A stretch of 64,000 nucleotides of DNA from Gallionella sp. (GCA_030645955.1 JAUSMR010000012.1:9080-73079); one strand, 5' to 3'; positions 16,433-26,218 are shown, counted from the first letter of the stretch. Translations and numbers: made by a program. Notes: generated by a model from the letters alone, not told the origin.

Positions 16433-17305
16433 TCACTTTAATCGTACCGCCTGTCCAATTCCCGCGTCATCCAGATTCTCCCCGATGACTACCATCCTGC
16501 CGGCTGTAACGTCCTTATCAAAGCGGACCGCGTCTGTTTTCCCGAAGGCGCTATCAAAGCGATAGGGGCCGTTCGTTGTGCTGACCAGCGCCTTCGCCCG
16601 CGCCACACGCCCGAATTTCCCGCGTGAAAGATCACCGAATATTTGTTGCACCAAAGCAAACTCCATCTTGTCCGCAAGCGGGAAGGAATATGTTTCAAAA
16701 TGAAGGTGGGTGTTGCCGGGAACGATCATTCGCTGCAGTGGTGCGTCCGGCAGAGGTAAGTCGATTTTGGCATTGACAGTGCGGAACAGGATGGCCCTTG
16801 GATTGACTGTGCTGATCAGGCGTTCTGCGGCGTCGATGGCTGACGGTTCTGCAAGGTCGGTCTTATTCACCAGGATAACATCGGAGTTCACGATCTGGTC
16901 CTCGAAGAAGCTTCCGTACATTCCTGATTCGTAGAACTCCGCGAACTCTGTGGCGTCGACGATGCCGATGACCGTTGCGAAGCCGGTGCCGGCACTTTCG
17001 ATTGCCTCCAACACGCCCGACGGTGAGGCCACACCGCTCGGTTCGATCAGCAAGTGCTCGGGCGAGAACTGCTCCACGATATTCTGGATGGTCGTGACAA
17101 GGTCGAGCTTGAGTGTGCAGCAGATGCAACCGCTCGGCAGTTCCACCGTTTCGATGCCGCCTGCGGAGAATATCTCGCCGTCGATGCCTGCCTTCGCGAA
17201 GTCATTGACGAGCACCACGGTTTTCTCCGACTTGCCAATCACGAAGTTCCTGATGAACGTCGTCTTTCCTGAACCCAGAAATCCGCACACTACCGTCGTT
17301 TTCAT
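16433..17305 (-). CDS. CobW/HypB/UreG-family GTPase (COG0523 metallochaperone)
   Basis: A 290-aa P-loop GTPase. Walker A GFLGSGKTTF, the metal-binding SGCICCTL (CxCC) motif, the ELPSGC guanine region and NKTD base-recognition motif are all visible, followed by a C-terminal CobW domain. Such proteins move metals or support metal-cofactor assembly; close relatives occur with corrinoid methyltransferase genes. ATG 17305 is preferred to 17311 because AGGA then has a 5-nt spacer. It lies downstream of the second DUF1638 gene on the same strand, though 470 bp apart. Confidence 0.85.
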   Translation of the reverse strand: MKTTVVCGFLGSGKTTFIRNFVIGKSEKTVVLVNDFAKAGIDGEIFSAGGIETVELPSGCICCTLKLDLVTTIQNIVEQFSPEHLLIEPSGVASPSGVLEAIESAGTGFATVIGIVDATEFAEFYESGMYGSFFEDQIVNSDVILVNKTDLAEPSAIDAAERLISTVNPRAILFRTVNAKIDLPLPDAPLQRMIVPGNTHLHFETYSFPLADKMEFALVQQIFGDLSRGKFGRVARAKALVSTTNGPYRFDSAFGKTDAVRFDKDVTAGRMVVIGENLDDAGIGQAVRLK

Positions 17306-17311
17306 AATCAT

Positions 17312-17773
17312 CCTAAGCCGGACAAGCCGGTATCAAAATTCCATTGATAAACGCATTAGTTAAATTACCACCGGCAAAGCCGGTGGCCGCTTCGCCCTTC
17401 GATACCTCAGGAGGCTCAGGACAGGCTTATTGGTTGAGCCCCTCAAAGGCGCCGATAAAACCTTGAGCCGCCTTGGGCGGCTGGTTTTCACCCCTTCCCC
17501 CTGTCAGGGGGAAGGTAGGGATGGCGGCCATGACACGGCGTTGCGAAGCATCCGGGGCGGGAATGGCCGCCTCACACCCGCTCCCGCAATCGGCTGGCTT
17601 CGCCAGTAACGTGTCGCGGGATGTGGGGGTACAAACTGATGACTGCATTCATGCTTAAATTTCTACCCCCACCCTAGCCCTCCCCCTGCAAGGGGGAGGG
17701 AATGATGTTGCTTTGTTGTAATTTACTTTTTATGGCCACCGCAAAGGTCATACCCTTGTGAGTCCCAACTTAA
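17312..17773. other. Gene-free region with palindromic repeats
   Basis: No gene. Contains several stem-forming repeats: accaccggcaaagccggtgg near 17370, ccttccccctgtcaggggga near 17493-17515 and ccctccccctgcaagggggag at 17678-17700. These are common intergenic palindromes and may act as terminators between DUF1638 and the CobW gene. Confidence 0.6.
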
Positions 17774-18436
17774 TTATTTGGTGCTTGGGGTTTTTGACTC
17801 CGTTGCCCGCGCTGCTGCCGCCTGTGCGGCGATCTTCTGGGCTTTTTCCAGATGCTCTTCGAGCACGGCGGATGTTCCCGTTGTCTTCTCCAGCGTCAGC
17901 GAGAAGATGTCGCAAACCTCGTTTGCCTTGCCGATATAGTAGTCGTCGTTTCCCACCCCGGTGTCGATGTAAAGCCCGGTGCGAAAAGCAGACATAATTC
18001 TTTTGGCCATTTCTATCGGGTCTTTGCCGTATTTCACAACCCTGTCCAGATGGTTTCCCTTGATGACCATTTCGGCCCCGATCTCCGCCCAGCCGGGACT
18101 CATGAACCACGTCCCTATTTCTTTGCGGACTGCCTCGCGATGTTTTTCCGGCGTCATGAATATCTGGATGCAGTCATCCATCTGTGGCATCACCACCGGG
18201 ATGTCGATCTCGTCCTCTATCCCTTTCAGCGATTGGCAATAACCGTAGCCGAGGAAGATCACATCCACCTTATCCTTGAGGGCCTTCACCTTTTCCAGGA
18301 CGGTCTCTTTCATCTTTTTCGGACTGCTGTGGAGCGCCGCCTCAAGATAAATGATCTCGGTGATACCGGGAGTTTTACTCAATAGCTTGTCCAGCTCAAG
18401 CTTCATGATGTCACATGCAACAACGCCGATTCTCAA
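17774..18436 (-). CDS. DUF1638 domain protein, copy 2
   Basis: A 220-aa paralogue of the protein at 4532-5173, with the same MRIGVVACDIMKLEL start and PQMDDCIQIF core; differences are scattered, with a distinct C-terminus (SKTPSTK). Duplicate DUF1638 genes about 13 kb apart and in opposite orientation frame the mobile/defence block at 6.4-16.4 kb, suggesting an older duplication or that the corrinoid locus was split by insertion. Function unknown; corrinoid association inferred from the first copy. Confidence 0.85.
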   Translation of the reverse strand: MRIGVVACDIMKLELDKLLSKTPGITEIIYLEAALHSSPKKMKETVLEKVKALKDKVDVIFLGYGYCQSLKGIEDEIDIPVVMPQMDDCIQIFMTPEKHREAVRKEIGTWFMSPGWAEIGAEMVIKGNHLDRVVKYGKDPIEMAKRIMSAFRTGLYIDTGVGNDDYYIGKANEVCDIFSLTLEKTTGTSAVLEEHLEKAQKIAAQAAAARATESKTPSTK

Positions 18437-18560
18437 AGCCGATACCTCCAGAATTGCAGGACATGCCGCCCATTCTTCAGCGACGCTTATTAAGTTAACT
18501 CACGGAATCAGTCCCAGGAAACACACAGCTTTGATGCCCGCAATATTGAAATTATTTTAG

Positions 18561-18691
18561 GGAAACGCAGATTTATTCACTCAATCCGTCATTGCGAGCG
18601 AAGCGTGGCAATCCAGTTGTTTGATATCAAACGAACTTCTGGATTGCCACGTCGCTACGCTCCTCGCAATGACGATTTAATCTGCGTTTCC
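18561..18691. mobile_element. MITE-like palindromic element, copy 1
   Basis: A 131-bp element with 13-bp terminal inverted repeats (ggaaacgcagatt / aatctgcgtttcc) and a long internal hairpin (cgtcattgcgagcg ... cgcaatgacg). TTAG lies on the left and TTAG on the right. A nearly identical 131-bp copy is at 47833-47963. No coding capacity. Confidence 0.85.
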
Positions 18692-18860
18692 TTAGCTTGC
18701 CTTCTCCCGATGCAAGCTACGCGAAACATGTCAAATGATAGCACTCCAGAATGAAATGAGCGACACATCGAATCTGCGCCCCGCACGCCCATTGGATTGC
18801 GGGCTGTTGACCATCATTAATAAATTCCAACAAAACCTGATTAAAATTTGATATTATTTG

Positions 18861-19231
18861 TTTTGCTGCCGTATTGGTTCCTGGTTGGCTCGCCGTAACG
18901 CCGTATTTATCTTCTTGTTGGAAGGTGGATCGGGTCTGACGGCCAGCGTGTAGCTGACCTGATTCGAGTGCGACGGAATGTACCGTATCAAAGCGCTGCC
19001 AGCGAGCAGGTCAGCAGATCCTATGAGGTGCGAGGCTCCAACCGTTCGCGACGAATCAGTCGCCCAATCGAGCTGCCGGAGCTTTTCAATACGCGCGAAT
19101 CCCGTTACGGAGTTTGGCGTAGACGTCATCCTATCTGTCTTAACTTCGCGAGTTCTGGCTGTGCCCTTTCTAATAATTAACAGGGGGAAGCCATGTCTCA
19201 TCTTGAAAAATTCGATGCCGTCATTCACGAC
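18861..19231 (+). repeat. ~370-bp long repeat, left copy (inverted copy at 63322-63690)
   Basis: About 90% identical by eye to the reverse complement of 63322-63690. It includes the ribosome binding site (cagggggaagcc), ATG and first 13 codons of the rhodanese gene at 19193. Both strands are open over long parts, but no known protein was recognised. Confidence 0.8.
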
Positions 19232-21910
19232 AAAATCGGAACCGCAGCAAAACCAACTTTAACCACTCCTTTTATCAGGCTGTTTGCTGACATAAAGAAA
19301 CTGGTTGGGGGCCTTGTTTTCCTGTTTGCCGGGGTACTCGTTCTTGCCTCGTGCGGAAGTACGACCACCACTACCAGCACCGCGACTGCCTACCCCAATG
19401 CCACTCTGCTGGTAAGCGGCGCAGCGCTGAATGTCAATGCAACGAATCAGGTGATTATAGACACCCGAAGCGCGACCCTTTACGCCGCCGGTCACATCAC
19501 AAACGCCATCAATATGCCCCCCTCGGCGCTTGACACCACCGCCACCTCGTTTGAGCTTAACACCCCATCCGCGGCCGCAGCCGTTCTCAGTGCAGCCGGT
19601 GTTTCCAATACCACAAACATCGTCCTGTACGATGCCGATGTTTATGCCAACGTGGGACGGGTATTCTGGGCGCTGGAATATCTGGGCGCCACAAATGTCC
19701 AGGTTCTTGATGGCGGATACACCAAGTGGGTTGCCGATGGCCGCACGGTGGTTACCACCCCCACCACGCTGGCGGCAGCGACATTTACGCCTACTGTGGA
19801 TGCCACCAGGCTCGCCACGATGGCGCAGGTGGCCACTGCCTCTACCGACACCACCAACTACGCAATCGTCGACTCCCGTAATGCAGTTGATTTCGTCGCC
19901 GGACACATCCCCAATGCCATTAACGCCCTTGTCGGCGATTTCCTGAATAGTGACAAAACCGTATTGTCCTACACCAAACTCAAAAGTTTGCTGGATTTCA
20001 GGGGAATAACGGCCGGCAAGAGTGTCATTACGAACTGCTACGTTGGCTATCGCTCCGCACAGGAATATTTTATCCTCAGGCTGATGGGCTTCAACGTGAG
20101 CAATTACGACGGCTCCTGGACCGAATGGAACGCCGCCACCGCCTACCCCAATGCCGGTTTGCTGGTGGACAAGACGGCTCTGGCTGGCGCCGCAGTGATA
20201 ATCGATGCCAGAAGCGCGGCCCAATACGCCGCAGGCCACATCCCCGGCGCCATCAATGTCCTGAATAGCGACTACTGGACCGCCGGCACCGGGCTGAAAG
20301 CCACGGCAACCCTGGAAGCCCAGTTGGGAGCCGCCGGTATCACCCCCACCAGCAATATCGTGATTTATGACGACACCACCGCCTCATGGGGCGCCGCTGG
20401 ACGGCTCTTCTGGATGCTGGAATATCTGGGCAGCACCGATGTGCATATCCTCAACGGCGGCTGGGACAAATGGGTAGCCGATGTGGCAAACACACCGACA
20501 ACCACCGCGACGACACTGCCAACCGCGACCTTCACCGCTTCGGTGCAGCCTGCCAGGATTCTGTCAGGAGCTCAAATAGCAACCAAGCTTGGCAATGCCA
20601 ACTTTGCGGTCATTGACGCCCGCACTGACGAGGAATTTAACGGCTGGCAGCTTTATGGCGAAACCCGGGGCGGACACATCCCCGGCGCGTACAACATTCC
20701 GTACGCTACGTTCTACAATGCCGACAAGACTACGCTCAGCTATCAATCCCTGAAGCAGATGTTCGAGTCACGTGGCATTACCACAGGCAAGGAAGTAACC
20801 TCTTACTGCACCGCCGGTATCCGCAGCGGCCATGTCTATTTCTTGCTCCGCTTGATGGGCTACACACAGGCCTCCAACTATGACGCTTCCATGTTCGAAT
20901 GGAGCGCCGATGCCACCAAGCCAGAGGAGAAGGCAGCCAACTTCAAGGATCTGGTTTACCCGGCATGGGTGAACTCGTTGATTGCTTATCACGCACCAGG
21001 CAGCGTCACTGCGGCACCACCCGAGTACAAGGATGCTGGCGGAGTTACCTACGACCGTGCAACCCACAAGTATCTTATTCTTGAAAACCAGTGGGGAATA
21101 ACGGCGGATCAAACCACTGGCTACCTTGCCGGTCATATCCCCGGAGCCATACACTCCGACACCGATCCCTGGGAAAGCGGCGCAACTGACCCGCTCTACA
21201 GCCTGCTTCCCGATGCTACCCTTATAGCCCATGCTGGCGAATTGGGGATCACCCCCGACACCACCGTGGTCGTTTACAGCAATGATCTGGTGTTTGCCGC
21301 GCGGCTGTGGTGGCTGCTCAAATACCTTGGCGTAACTGATGTGCGGATGCTGAACGGCGGATATGCCGCCTGGACAGCCGCTGGCTATGCAGGGGAAACA
21401 ACCACCAACAACCCGGTGGCGACGACCTACACCGGCACGGTAAACGCGGCAGTGATCGCGACGACTGCCAATGTACTCTCAACCTACTACACCTCCGCAT
21501 CGACCAAGATGGTGGATGTGCGCAGCGATAAGGAGTATCTGGGAACATCGAGCGGTTACAGCTATCTGGACCTCATGGGGCGCATTCCGGGCGCGGTGTG
21601 GGCATACGATGGCAGCAGCGCATCCTACGCCGACGCCGATGGCACCCTCCGCGACTACACCCAAGTCAAGAGCATGTGGAGCACACTGGGAATCACATCC
21701 ACCGGTACCGCGACACTACTCGACAAGGATGCCGTGTTCTATTGCGGTGGCGGCTATCGCTCCGGACTGTCCTACTTCTACGCCCATCTCATGGGATACA
21801 CCAACATCCGCAACTACGCGGACGGATGGGCTGGCTGGAGCACCGTTCCTTCGGCATGGGGAACGACACAGGTACCGACAGGTCGGCCTGTGGCGAGCGG
21901 CACTCCTTAA
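19193..21910 (+). CDS. Lipoprotein with six rhodanese (sulfurtransferase) domains
   Basis: A 905-aa exported protein. After about 40 cytoplasmic-looking residues comes a membrane segment ending in a lipobox (VLVLASC-GS), then a Ser/Thr stretch and six rhodanese-like domains in three tandem pairs. The first domain of each pair lacks the active-site Cys (for example IIDARSAAQYAAGHIPGA), while the second has it: NCYVGYRSAQ, SYCTAGIRSGH and FYCGGGYRSGL. This mirrors thiosulfate/mercaptopyruvate sulfurtransferases, repeated three times. The TAYPNA segment starts two of the units, showing internal duplication. Predicted periplasmic persulfide handling. RBS GGGGGAA precedes ATG 19193, but RBS and the first 13 codons lie within a 370-bp repeat. 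Confidence 0.88.
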   Translation: MSHLEKFDAVIHDKIGTAAKPTLTTPFIRLFADIKKLVGGLVFLFAGVLVLASCGSTTTTTSTATAYPNATLLVSGAALNVNATNQVIIDTRSATLYAAGHITNAINMPPSALDTTATSFELNTPSAAAAVLSAAGVSNTTNIVLYDADVYANVGRVFWALEYLGATNVQVLDGGYTKWVADGRTVVTTPTTLAAATFTPTVDATRLATMAQVATASTDTTNYAIVDSRNAVDFVAGHIPNAINALVGDFLNSDKTVLSYTKLKSLLDFRGITAGKSVITNCYVGYRSAQEYFILRLMGFNVSNYDGSWTEWNAATAYPNAGLLVDKTALAGAAVIIDARSAAQYAAGHIPGAINVLNSDYWTAGTGLKATATLEAQLGAAGITPTSNIVIYDDTTASWGAAGRLFWMLEYLGSTDVHILNGGWDKWVADVANTPTTTATTLPTATFTASVQPARILSGAQIATKLGNANFAVIDARTDEEFNGWQLYGETRGGHIPGAYNIPYATFYNADKTTLSYQSLKQMFESRGITTGKEVTSYCTAGIRSGHVYFLLRLMGYTQASNYDASMFEWSADATKPEEKAANFKDLVYPAWVNSLIAYHAPGSVTAAPPEYKDAGGVTYDRATHKYLILENQWGITADQTTGYLAGHIPGAIHSDTDPWESGATDPLYSLLPDATLIAHAGELGITPDTTVVVYSNDLVFAARLWWLLKYLGVTDVRMLNGGYAAWTAAGYAGETTTNNPVATTYTGTVNAAVIATTANVLSTYYTSASTKMVDVRSDKEYLGTSSGYSYLDLMGRIPGAVWAYDGSSASYADADGTLRDYTQVKSMWSTLGITSTGTATLLDKDAVFYCGGGYRSGLSYFYAHLMGYTNIRNYADGWAGWSTVPSAWGTTQVPTGRPVASGTP

Positions 21911-21932
21911 GCGATAGTTTCACCAATCAGGA

Positions 21933-21957
21933 GGGCGCCTTTCAAAGGCGCCCTTTT
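21933..21957 (+). terminator. Rho-independent terminator
   Basis: Stem gggcgccttt / aaaggcgccc with a single-base loop followed by TTTT, 22 bp after the rhodanese stop. Confidence 0.85.
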
Positions 21958-21984
21958 CACTATCAACACAACAAGAAGTGACCT

Positions 21985-22800
21985 ATGAAAATGCGCATTG
22001 TCATCAAAAGAATTATCGTCATAGCGGTTATGGCGGACATCTTGCTTGCAAACTACTGCTTCGCGGGGGCGTGGACGCTGCCGGAAGGAAAGCTGTATGA
22101 CAAGGTTTCCCTGAATCGTTACGCTGCGAATCCCAATTTTACCGACATGAACATCGGCAACTATATTGAATACGGCCTTACCGATACCGTCAGCATCATC
22201 AATTCCATTTACCTTAAACAAATCAGGAATACTTTCGCCGTTTCCGGTAACACCACTACCACGACGACCACCGGAATCGCGGATATTGAAATAGGCTTGA
22301 AACATAAACTGGCGGAAGGCCCCAATGGCATTTTTTCACATCAGGCCATCGTGAAAATTCCGGGTGCCTACGACAAGAACAGCATATTGCCGCTCGGCAA
22401 CGGCCAAGTCGACGTGGAATACCGCATTTTGTACGGGCTTTCGTTGTCGCGCTGGTTTCCCGGATACGCCAATTTCGAGGCGGGTTACCGCTACCGGGCC
22501 GAAGCGCCTTCGGACGAGTTCCGCTATCTTGCCGAAATCGGCACCGACATCACCGAACGGCTTTATGCACGGGTGAAACTGGACGGCATTCAAAGCATGA
22601 ATAACGCCGACAACACGGCGAACATAAGCGGCAACCCCACAACGGTATCTCAGTTTGACCTGCAAAAGCTTGATACGGCACTGGGGTATAAATTGACCGA
22701 CACATGGGGACTGGAGTTTGGCTATACCCCGACGCTTTACGCAAGGAACACGGCTAAAGGGACAACCTATTCGGTGGGCCTCACCTATTTGCTCAAGTAA
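21985..22800 (+). CDS. Outer-membrane beta-barrel protein (XagA/phenol-MetA-like)
   Basis: A 271-aa protein with a signal peptide (IVIAVMADILLANYCFAGA) and alternating hydrophobic strands ending in a final beta strand YSVGLTYLLK, as in outer-membrane barrels. The mature start AWTLPEGKLYDKVSLNRY resembles XagA-like and MetA-pathway transporter families. Its ligand is unknown. It follows the rhodanese lipoprotein after a terminator, so it probably has its own promoter or relies on read-through. Confidence 0.65.
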   Translation: MKMRIVIKRIIVIAVMADILLANYCFAGAWTLPEGKLYDKVSLNRYAANPNFTDMNIGNYIEYGLTDTVSIINSIYLKQIRNTFAVSGNTTTTTTTGIADIEIGLKHKLAEGPNGIFSHQAIVKIPGAYDKNSILPLGNGQVDVEYRILYGLSLSRWFPGYANFEAGYRYRAEAPSDEFRYLAEIGTDITERLYARVKLDGIQSMNNADNTANISGNPTTVSQFDLQKLDTALGYKLTDTWGLEFGYTPTLYARNTAKGTTYSVGLTYLLK

Positions 22801-22912
22801 GCGCCCTCTGCCTGATAGCTTATGGTGCCCCCTTCCCGGCGGTTTCAAGCTCGCCGGTTTTGCATGGCCAGCGCCACGGCGTTTAACTGATAAAAAAAAG
22901 GATAGCAATAAA

Positions 22913-23605
22913 TTGAGACCGATCAAAATTCTTTTCCTCTTTCTGCCAATCTTCGCGCTCGGCTACGGGATTTGGGCCTTCAAATCGGGAAACTTCATGA
23001 CGATTGCGGAGCTTCGCGGCTGGATTTGCGGCTATGGGGTATTTGGTCCGCTGGTTTTTATTTTAATGTATGGGTTGCTGGCCACATTCGGCTTGCCCGC
23101 CGTGCTTTGCTCCGCCGTGGGTGGGCTGGTATTCGGGCGGTTTTATGGAACCGCGTACAACCTGTTCGGAGCCTGCCTGGGAGCCAGCGGCGCTTTTTGG
23201 ATAGCCCGGCTGATGGCGCGGGACTTCATCGCGAAAAAATTCGCCGCCGCAAAGTGGTTCGACAGTTTTTCCAGGGGTATCGAAAAAGACGGCTTTTACT
23301 ACATGCTTTTCGTGCGGTTGTTGCCGGTGTTTCCTTTCAACGGAACAAACTACGCTTCCGGCGTCACAAACATCCGCTACCGGCATTTTCTTCTTGCCAC
23401 GATGATAGGCATGTTGCCTTACGACTTCGCGTTGACGAATGCCGTGGTGGAGGTGGGGGAAGCTGCCGCCCACGGATTTAAATTGAGTCCTGGCCTGATA
23501 GCGGCGCTTACCCTGCTGGCGTTTGTCAGCCTGGTGCCCATACGCATCAAAAAATATTTGGATAAACAAAAAGCGCAAGAGGCCGCCGAAGGGAATCCGG
23601 CCTGA
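22913..23605 (+). CDS. TVP38/TMEM64 (DedA-type VTT) membrane protein
   Basis: A 230-aa integral membrane protein with about five hydrophobic segments and the VTT-domain signature: GLPAVLCSAVGGLVFGRFYG, LGASGAFWIARLMARDFI and RLLPVFPFNGTNYASG. A TTG start at 22913 is chosen: AAAAAGGAT precedes it with a 10-nt spacer, while longer readings would overlap the barrel gene deeply. Family members are putative lipid scramblases or small-molecule transporters and often sit with rhodanese, selenite or arsenosugar genes. A second family member is at 52598-53263. Confidence 0.85.
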   Translation: MRPIKILFLFLPIFALGYGIWAFKSGNFMTIAELRGWICGYGVFGPLVFILMYGLLATFGLPAVLCSAVGGLVFGRFYGTAYNLFGACLGASGAFWIARLMARDFIAKKFAAAKWFDSFSRGIEKDGFYYMLFVRLLPVFPFNGTNYASGVTNIRYRHFLLATMIGMLPYDFALTNAVVEVGEAAAHGFKLSPGLIAALTLLAFVSLVPIRIKKYLDKQKAQEAAEGNPA

Positions 23606-23644
23606 GACAACGGGAAGTCTTTTTCCGTTTGATGCAAATGATGA

Positions 23645-24505
23645 TCAACCGCTGATGCCAGTCACATATGCCGCCGTCAATTGATGTTTGGGTGAGTCGA
23701 ATATCGCCTGGCTGCGCCCGAACTCGATGAGTTGTCCCACCTGTTCAGTCATCCAGAAAAAAGCCGCATAATTCGCGACGCGGCGTGCTTGCGCGAGATT
23801 GTGCGTCACGATGACAACCGTATAGCGATTGCGCAGGCGCAGGATCAGTTCTTCGACGACGGCTGAAGCAATCGGATCCAGCGCACTGCACGGCTCGTCC
23901 ATCAGCAGTATGGAAGGCTTCAGCGCCAACGCACGGGCGATGCAGAGACGTTGCTGCTGCCCTCCCGACAACGCCAGCGCGGGCGCATCCAGCCGGTCGC
24001 GCACCTCTTCCCACAGCCCCACATCAACCAGCACGCGTTCGACACGTTCTTCGATGTCGGTACGGTGACGCATTCCATGCTCGCGCAGAGGCATCTCGAT
24101 GTTGCGCCGTATTGACAATGGAAACGGGTTGGGCTTCTGGAAAATCATGCCAACCTTGCGGCGCAGCGCCAGCACATCGAGACCGGGATCGGTCACGTCC
24201 ACGCCATCAATCCGAATATGGCCTTGCACGCGGCTGCCCGGGATCAGGTCGGCAAGACGATTCAACGTGGAGAGGAAGCTGGTTTTACCGCAGCCGGATG
24301 GGCCGATCAGCGCGGTGATACAGCCTTTGTTGATGTCCAGCGATACTCCTTCGAGCACAGTCTTGTCGTGATAGGAAACGGTCAGGTTTTCGACCTGAAT
24401 GTGCGGCACCGGTATGCAGCATGCCGCGCCCTGTTCAATGTCGCTCAACGTATATGAAGCTGGTGAAGGCGCGCAGCGCAACAATTCTTTTTCATCAGTC
24501 GTCAT
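23645..24505 (-). CDS. pstB: Phosphate ABC transporter ATP-binding protein PstB
   Basis: A 286-aa ABC ATPase: Walker A GPSGCGKTSF, Q-loop FQKPNPFPLS, signature LSGGQQQRLCIARAL, Walker B ILLMDEPCSALDP and switch His VTHNL. The PFPLSI and MTEQVGQLIEFG stretches are typical of PstB. An extra 45-residue N-terminal segment with CC is unusual. ATG 24505 overlaps the pstA stop. Last gene of an operon that begins with a flavoprotein and arsM, so phosphate/arsenate handling may be co-expressed with arsenic methylation. Confidence 0.92.
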   Translation of the reverse strand: MTTDEKELLRCAPSPASYTLSDIEQGAACCIPVPHIQVENLTVSYHDKTVLEGVSLDINKGCITALIGPSGCGKTSFLSTLNRLADLIPGSRVQGHIRIDGVDVTDPGLDVLALRRKVGMIFQKPNPFPLSIRRNIEMPLREHGMRHRTDIEERVERVLVDVGLWEEVRDRLDAPALALSGGQQQRLCIARALALKPSILLMDEPCSALDPIASAVVEELILRLRNRYTVVIVTHNLAQARRVANYAAFFWMTEQVGQLIEFGRSQAIFDSPKHQLTAAYVTGISG

Positions 24506-25353
24506 AATGCAGTGATCCTTTGGCTCAGGAAGCGTTCGGAAAGACTGGCGGCAATGCTGTTGATCACGACCAGCAACACGATTAATACCAGTGCTGCGCC
24601 ATATGCCGATTCGTCGCCCCCGGTTACGTTCATGGATAAATCGTAGATATGCACGGCCAGTGCGCGCCCCGAATCGGAGAGCGAACCGGGCATCCGGTCC
24701 ACGTAGCCGCTGGTGAATATCAGCGCGGCAGTCTCCGCGAGCGCGCGTCCGATACTCAGCATCAACCCCGCAGTCATGGCGGGTGCGGCAGCGGGTAACA
24801 GCACATGCCAGAGCGCCGCTGCGCGGGTAAGTCCCAAAGCAGCCGCGCCATGCCGCCACTCGCCCGACACGGCAGACAGCCCCGCCTCGGTCGAGCGGAT
24901 AAAGATGGGGAGCATCATGCAGGCCAGTGTCAGACCGCCGGACAGGATCGAGAAACCGAGTCCCAGCCAGACGCAGAATAGCGCATTGCCAAATAGTCCG
25001 AACACGATGGACGGCACCCCTGCCAGCACATCCAGACTCATGCGGATTGAAGCTGCCAACGCATTGCCGTGATGGGTGTATTCACCCAGATAAACCGCCG
25101 TGCCCAGGCCCAGCGGAATAGTTGCCAGCAGCGCCACACCCAGAATGAGCAGCGTGGAAACCAGAACAGGCCCGATGCCGCCATCGCGACCCGCATTCTC
25201 CGGTGCATCAACCAGGAAAGACCAATTGAATTTGGCGATGCCGTGCATGGTGATATCCGTCAGCAACCAGAAAAACACGCTGACCACCAGCGCGGTAGCG
25301 AGCCAGACGATGATCGTCATCAGCGGGTCATTCGGGCGGAAACGATCAAGCAT
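24502..25353 (-). CDS. pstA: Phosphate ABC transporter permease PstA
   Basis: A 283-aa inner-membrane permease with six hydrophobic segments. The EAA loop (ALGLTRAAALWHVLLPAAAPAM) and PFAM BPD_transp pattern are visible, as is GVPSIVFGLFG, which is shared with PstC. Overlaps pstC by 8 nt and pstB by 4 nt. Pairs with PstC in the channel. Confidence 0.92.
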   Translation of the reverse strand: MLDRFRPNDPLMTIIVWLATALVVSVFFWLLTDITMHGIAKFNWSFLVDAPENAGRDGGIGPVLVSTLLILGVALLATIPLGLGTAVYLGEYTHHGNALAASIRMSLDVLAGVPSIVFGLFGNALFCVWLGLGFSILSGGLTLACMMLPIFIRSTEAGLSAVSGEWRHGAAALGLTRAAALWHVLLPAAAPAMTAGLMLSIGRALAETAALIFTSGYVDRMPGSLSDSGRALAVHIYDLSMNVTGGDESAYGAALVLIVLLVVINSIAASLSERFLSQRITAL

Positions 25354-26218
25354 TGGAATGTGCTCCGCTACGCGCCGCCAGCCAGGCCAACAGGGTGACG
25401 ATCAACATCAGCAGCAACCCCGAGGCGAACAGTGCGGCACGGTGATCGCCCGTGGCGTAAGGCATTTCCAGCGCAATGTTCGCGGTCAGCACCCTGACCG
25501 GATCAAACAGGCTGGACGGTGTTTGCACCACGTTTCCCGCCACCATCAGTACCGCCATGGTTTCACCGAGCGCCCGCATCACGGCGAGCAGCACACCGGT
25601 CAGGATACCGGCGCGTGCCGCAGGCAAGGCCACGCCGAGAACGGTGCTTTTGCGATTGAGGCCCAGCGCGGCCGCGCCAAGCAAATTGGACACCGGCACC
25701 GCAGCCAGTGCGGCTTCGCTGGTCAGTGCCACGGTGGGTAAAATCATCAGCGCGAGTATTAGCATTGCTCCGAGCAGGCTGGCACCGGGCGGCTCCCAGC
25801 GTGCGATCAATGGCACCAGCACGGTCAGCCCCCAAAGTCCATACACCACCGAGGGAATGCCGGCCAGCAATACCATGACACGGCGTAACGGCTTGACCAG
25901 CCAGCCGGGCGAGTAGAAGCGGCTGAATACCGCACTCAACACCCCCAACGGCACGGCAATCAACAGCGCGCCGCCACTTGCAGCCAGGCTCGCCCACAAC
26001 ATCGGGAGCAGATTGAACTGGCCGCTCACCGGAAACCAGCCTTCTCCAACAAAGAAACGCGACCACCCACCACCCAGAACCGGCCATGCTTCCCTGACCA
26101 ACAACAGCAGCACCAGGCCGAGCAAAACCGCCACCGCCAGCGCAAGGCTCCCGGTCACCCTGGCGAGCATGGCATCAGCGCGCGAGGGGGACAAAATATT
26201 GTGCCGTGACCAGATCAT
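25346..26218 (-). CDS. pstC: Phosphate ABC transporter permease PstC
   Basis: A 290-aa inner-membrane permease with an N-terminal hydrophobic helix (LALAVAVLLGLVLLLLVREA), GIPSVVYGLWGL and an EAA loop (ALGLNRKSTVLGVALPAA). The start is uncertain: ATG 26218 keeps the RADAMLARV segment seen in PstC N-termini but overlaps pstS by 44 nt; TTG 26239 and ATG 26170 are alternatives. Length is slightly below the usual 300 aa. Confidence 0.88.
   Translation of the reverse strand: MIWSRHNILSPSRADAMLARVTGSLALAVAVLLGLVLLLLVREAWPVLGGGWSRFFVGEGWFPVSGQFNLLPMLWASLAASGGALLIAVPLGVLSAVFSRFYSPGWLVKPLRRVMVLLAGIPSVVYGLWGLTVLVPLIARWEPPGASLLGAMLILALMILPTVALTSEAALAAVPVSNLLGAAALGLNRKSTVLGVALPAARAGILTGVLLAVMRALGETMAVLMVAGNVVQTPSSLFDPVRVLTANIALEMPYATGDHRAALFASGLLLMLIVTLLAWLAARSGAHSNA

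Noticed and set aside
18861..19231. Protein-coding function for the 370-bp repeat
   Set aside because: Frames are open on both strands in both copies, but no residue pattern or family is recognisable; kept as a repeat only.
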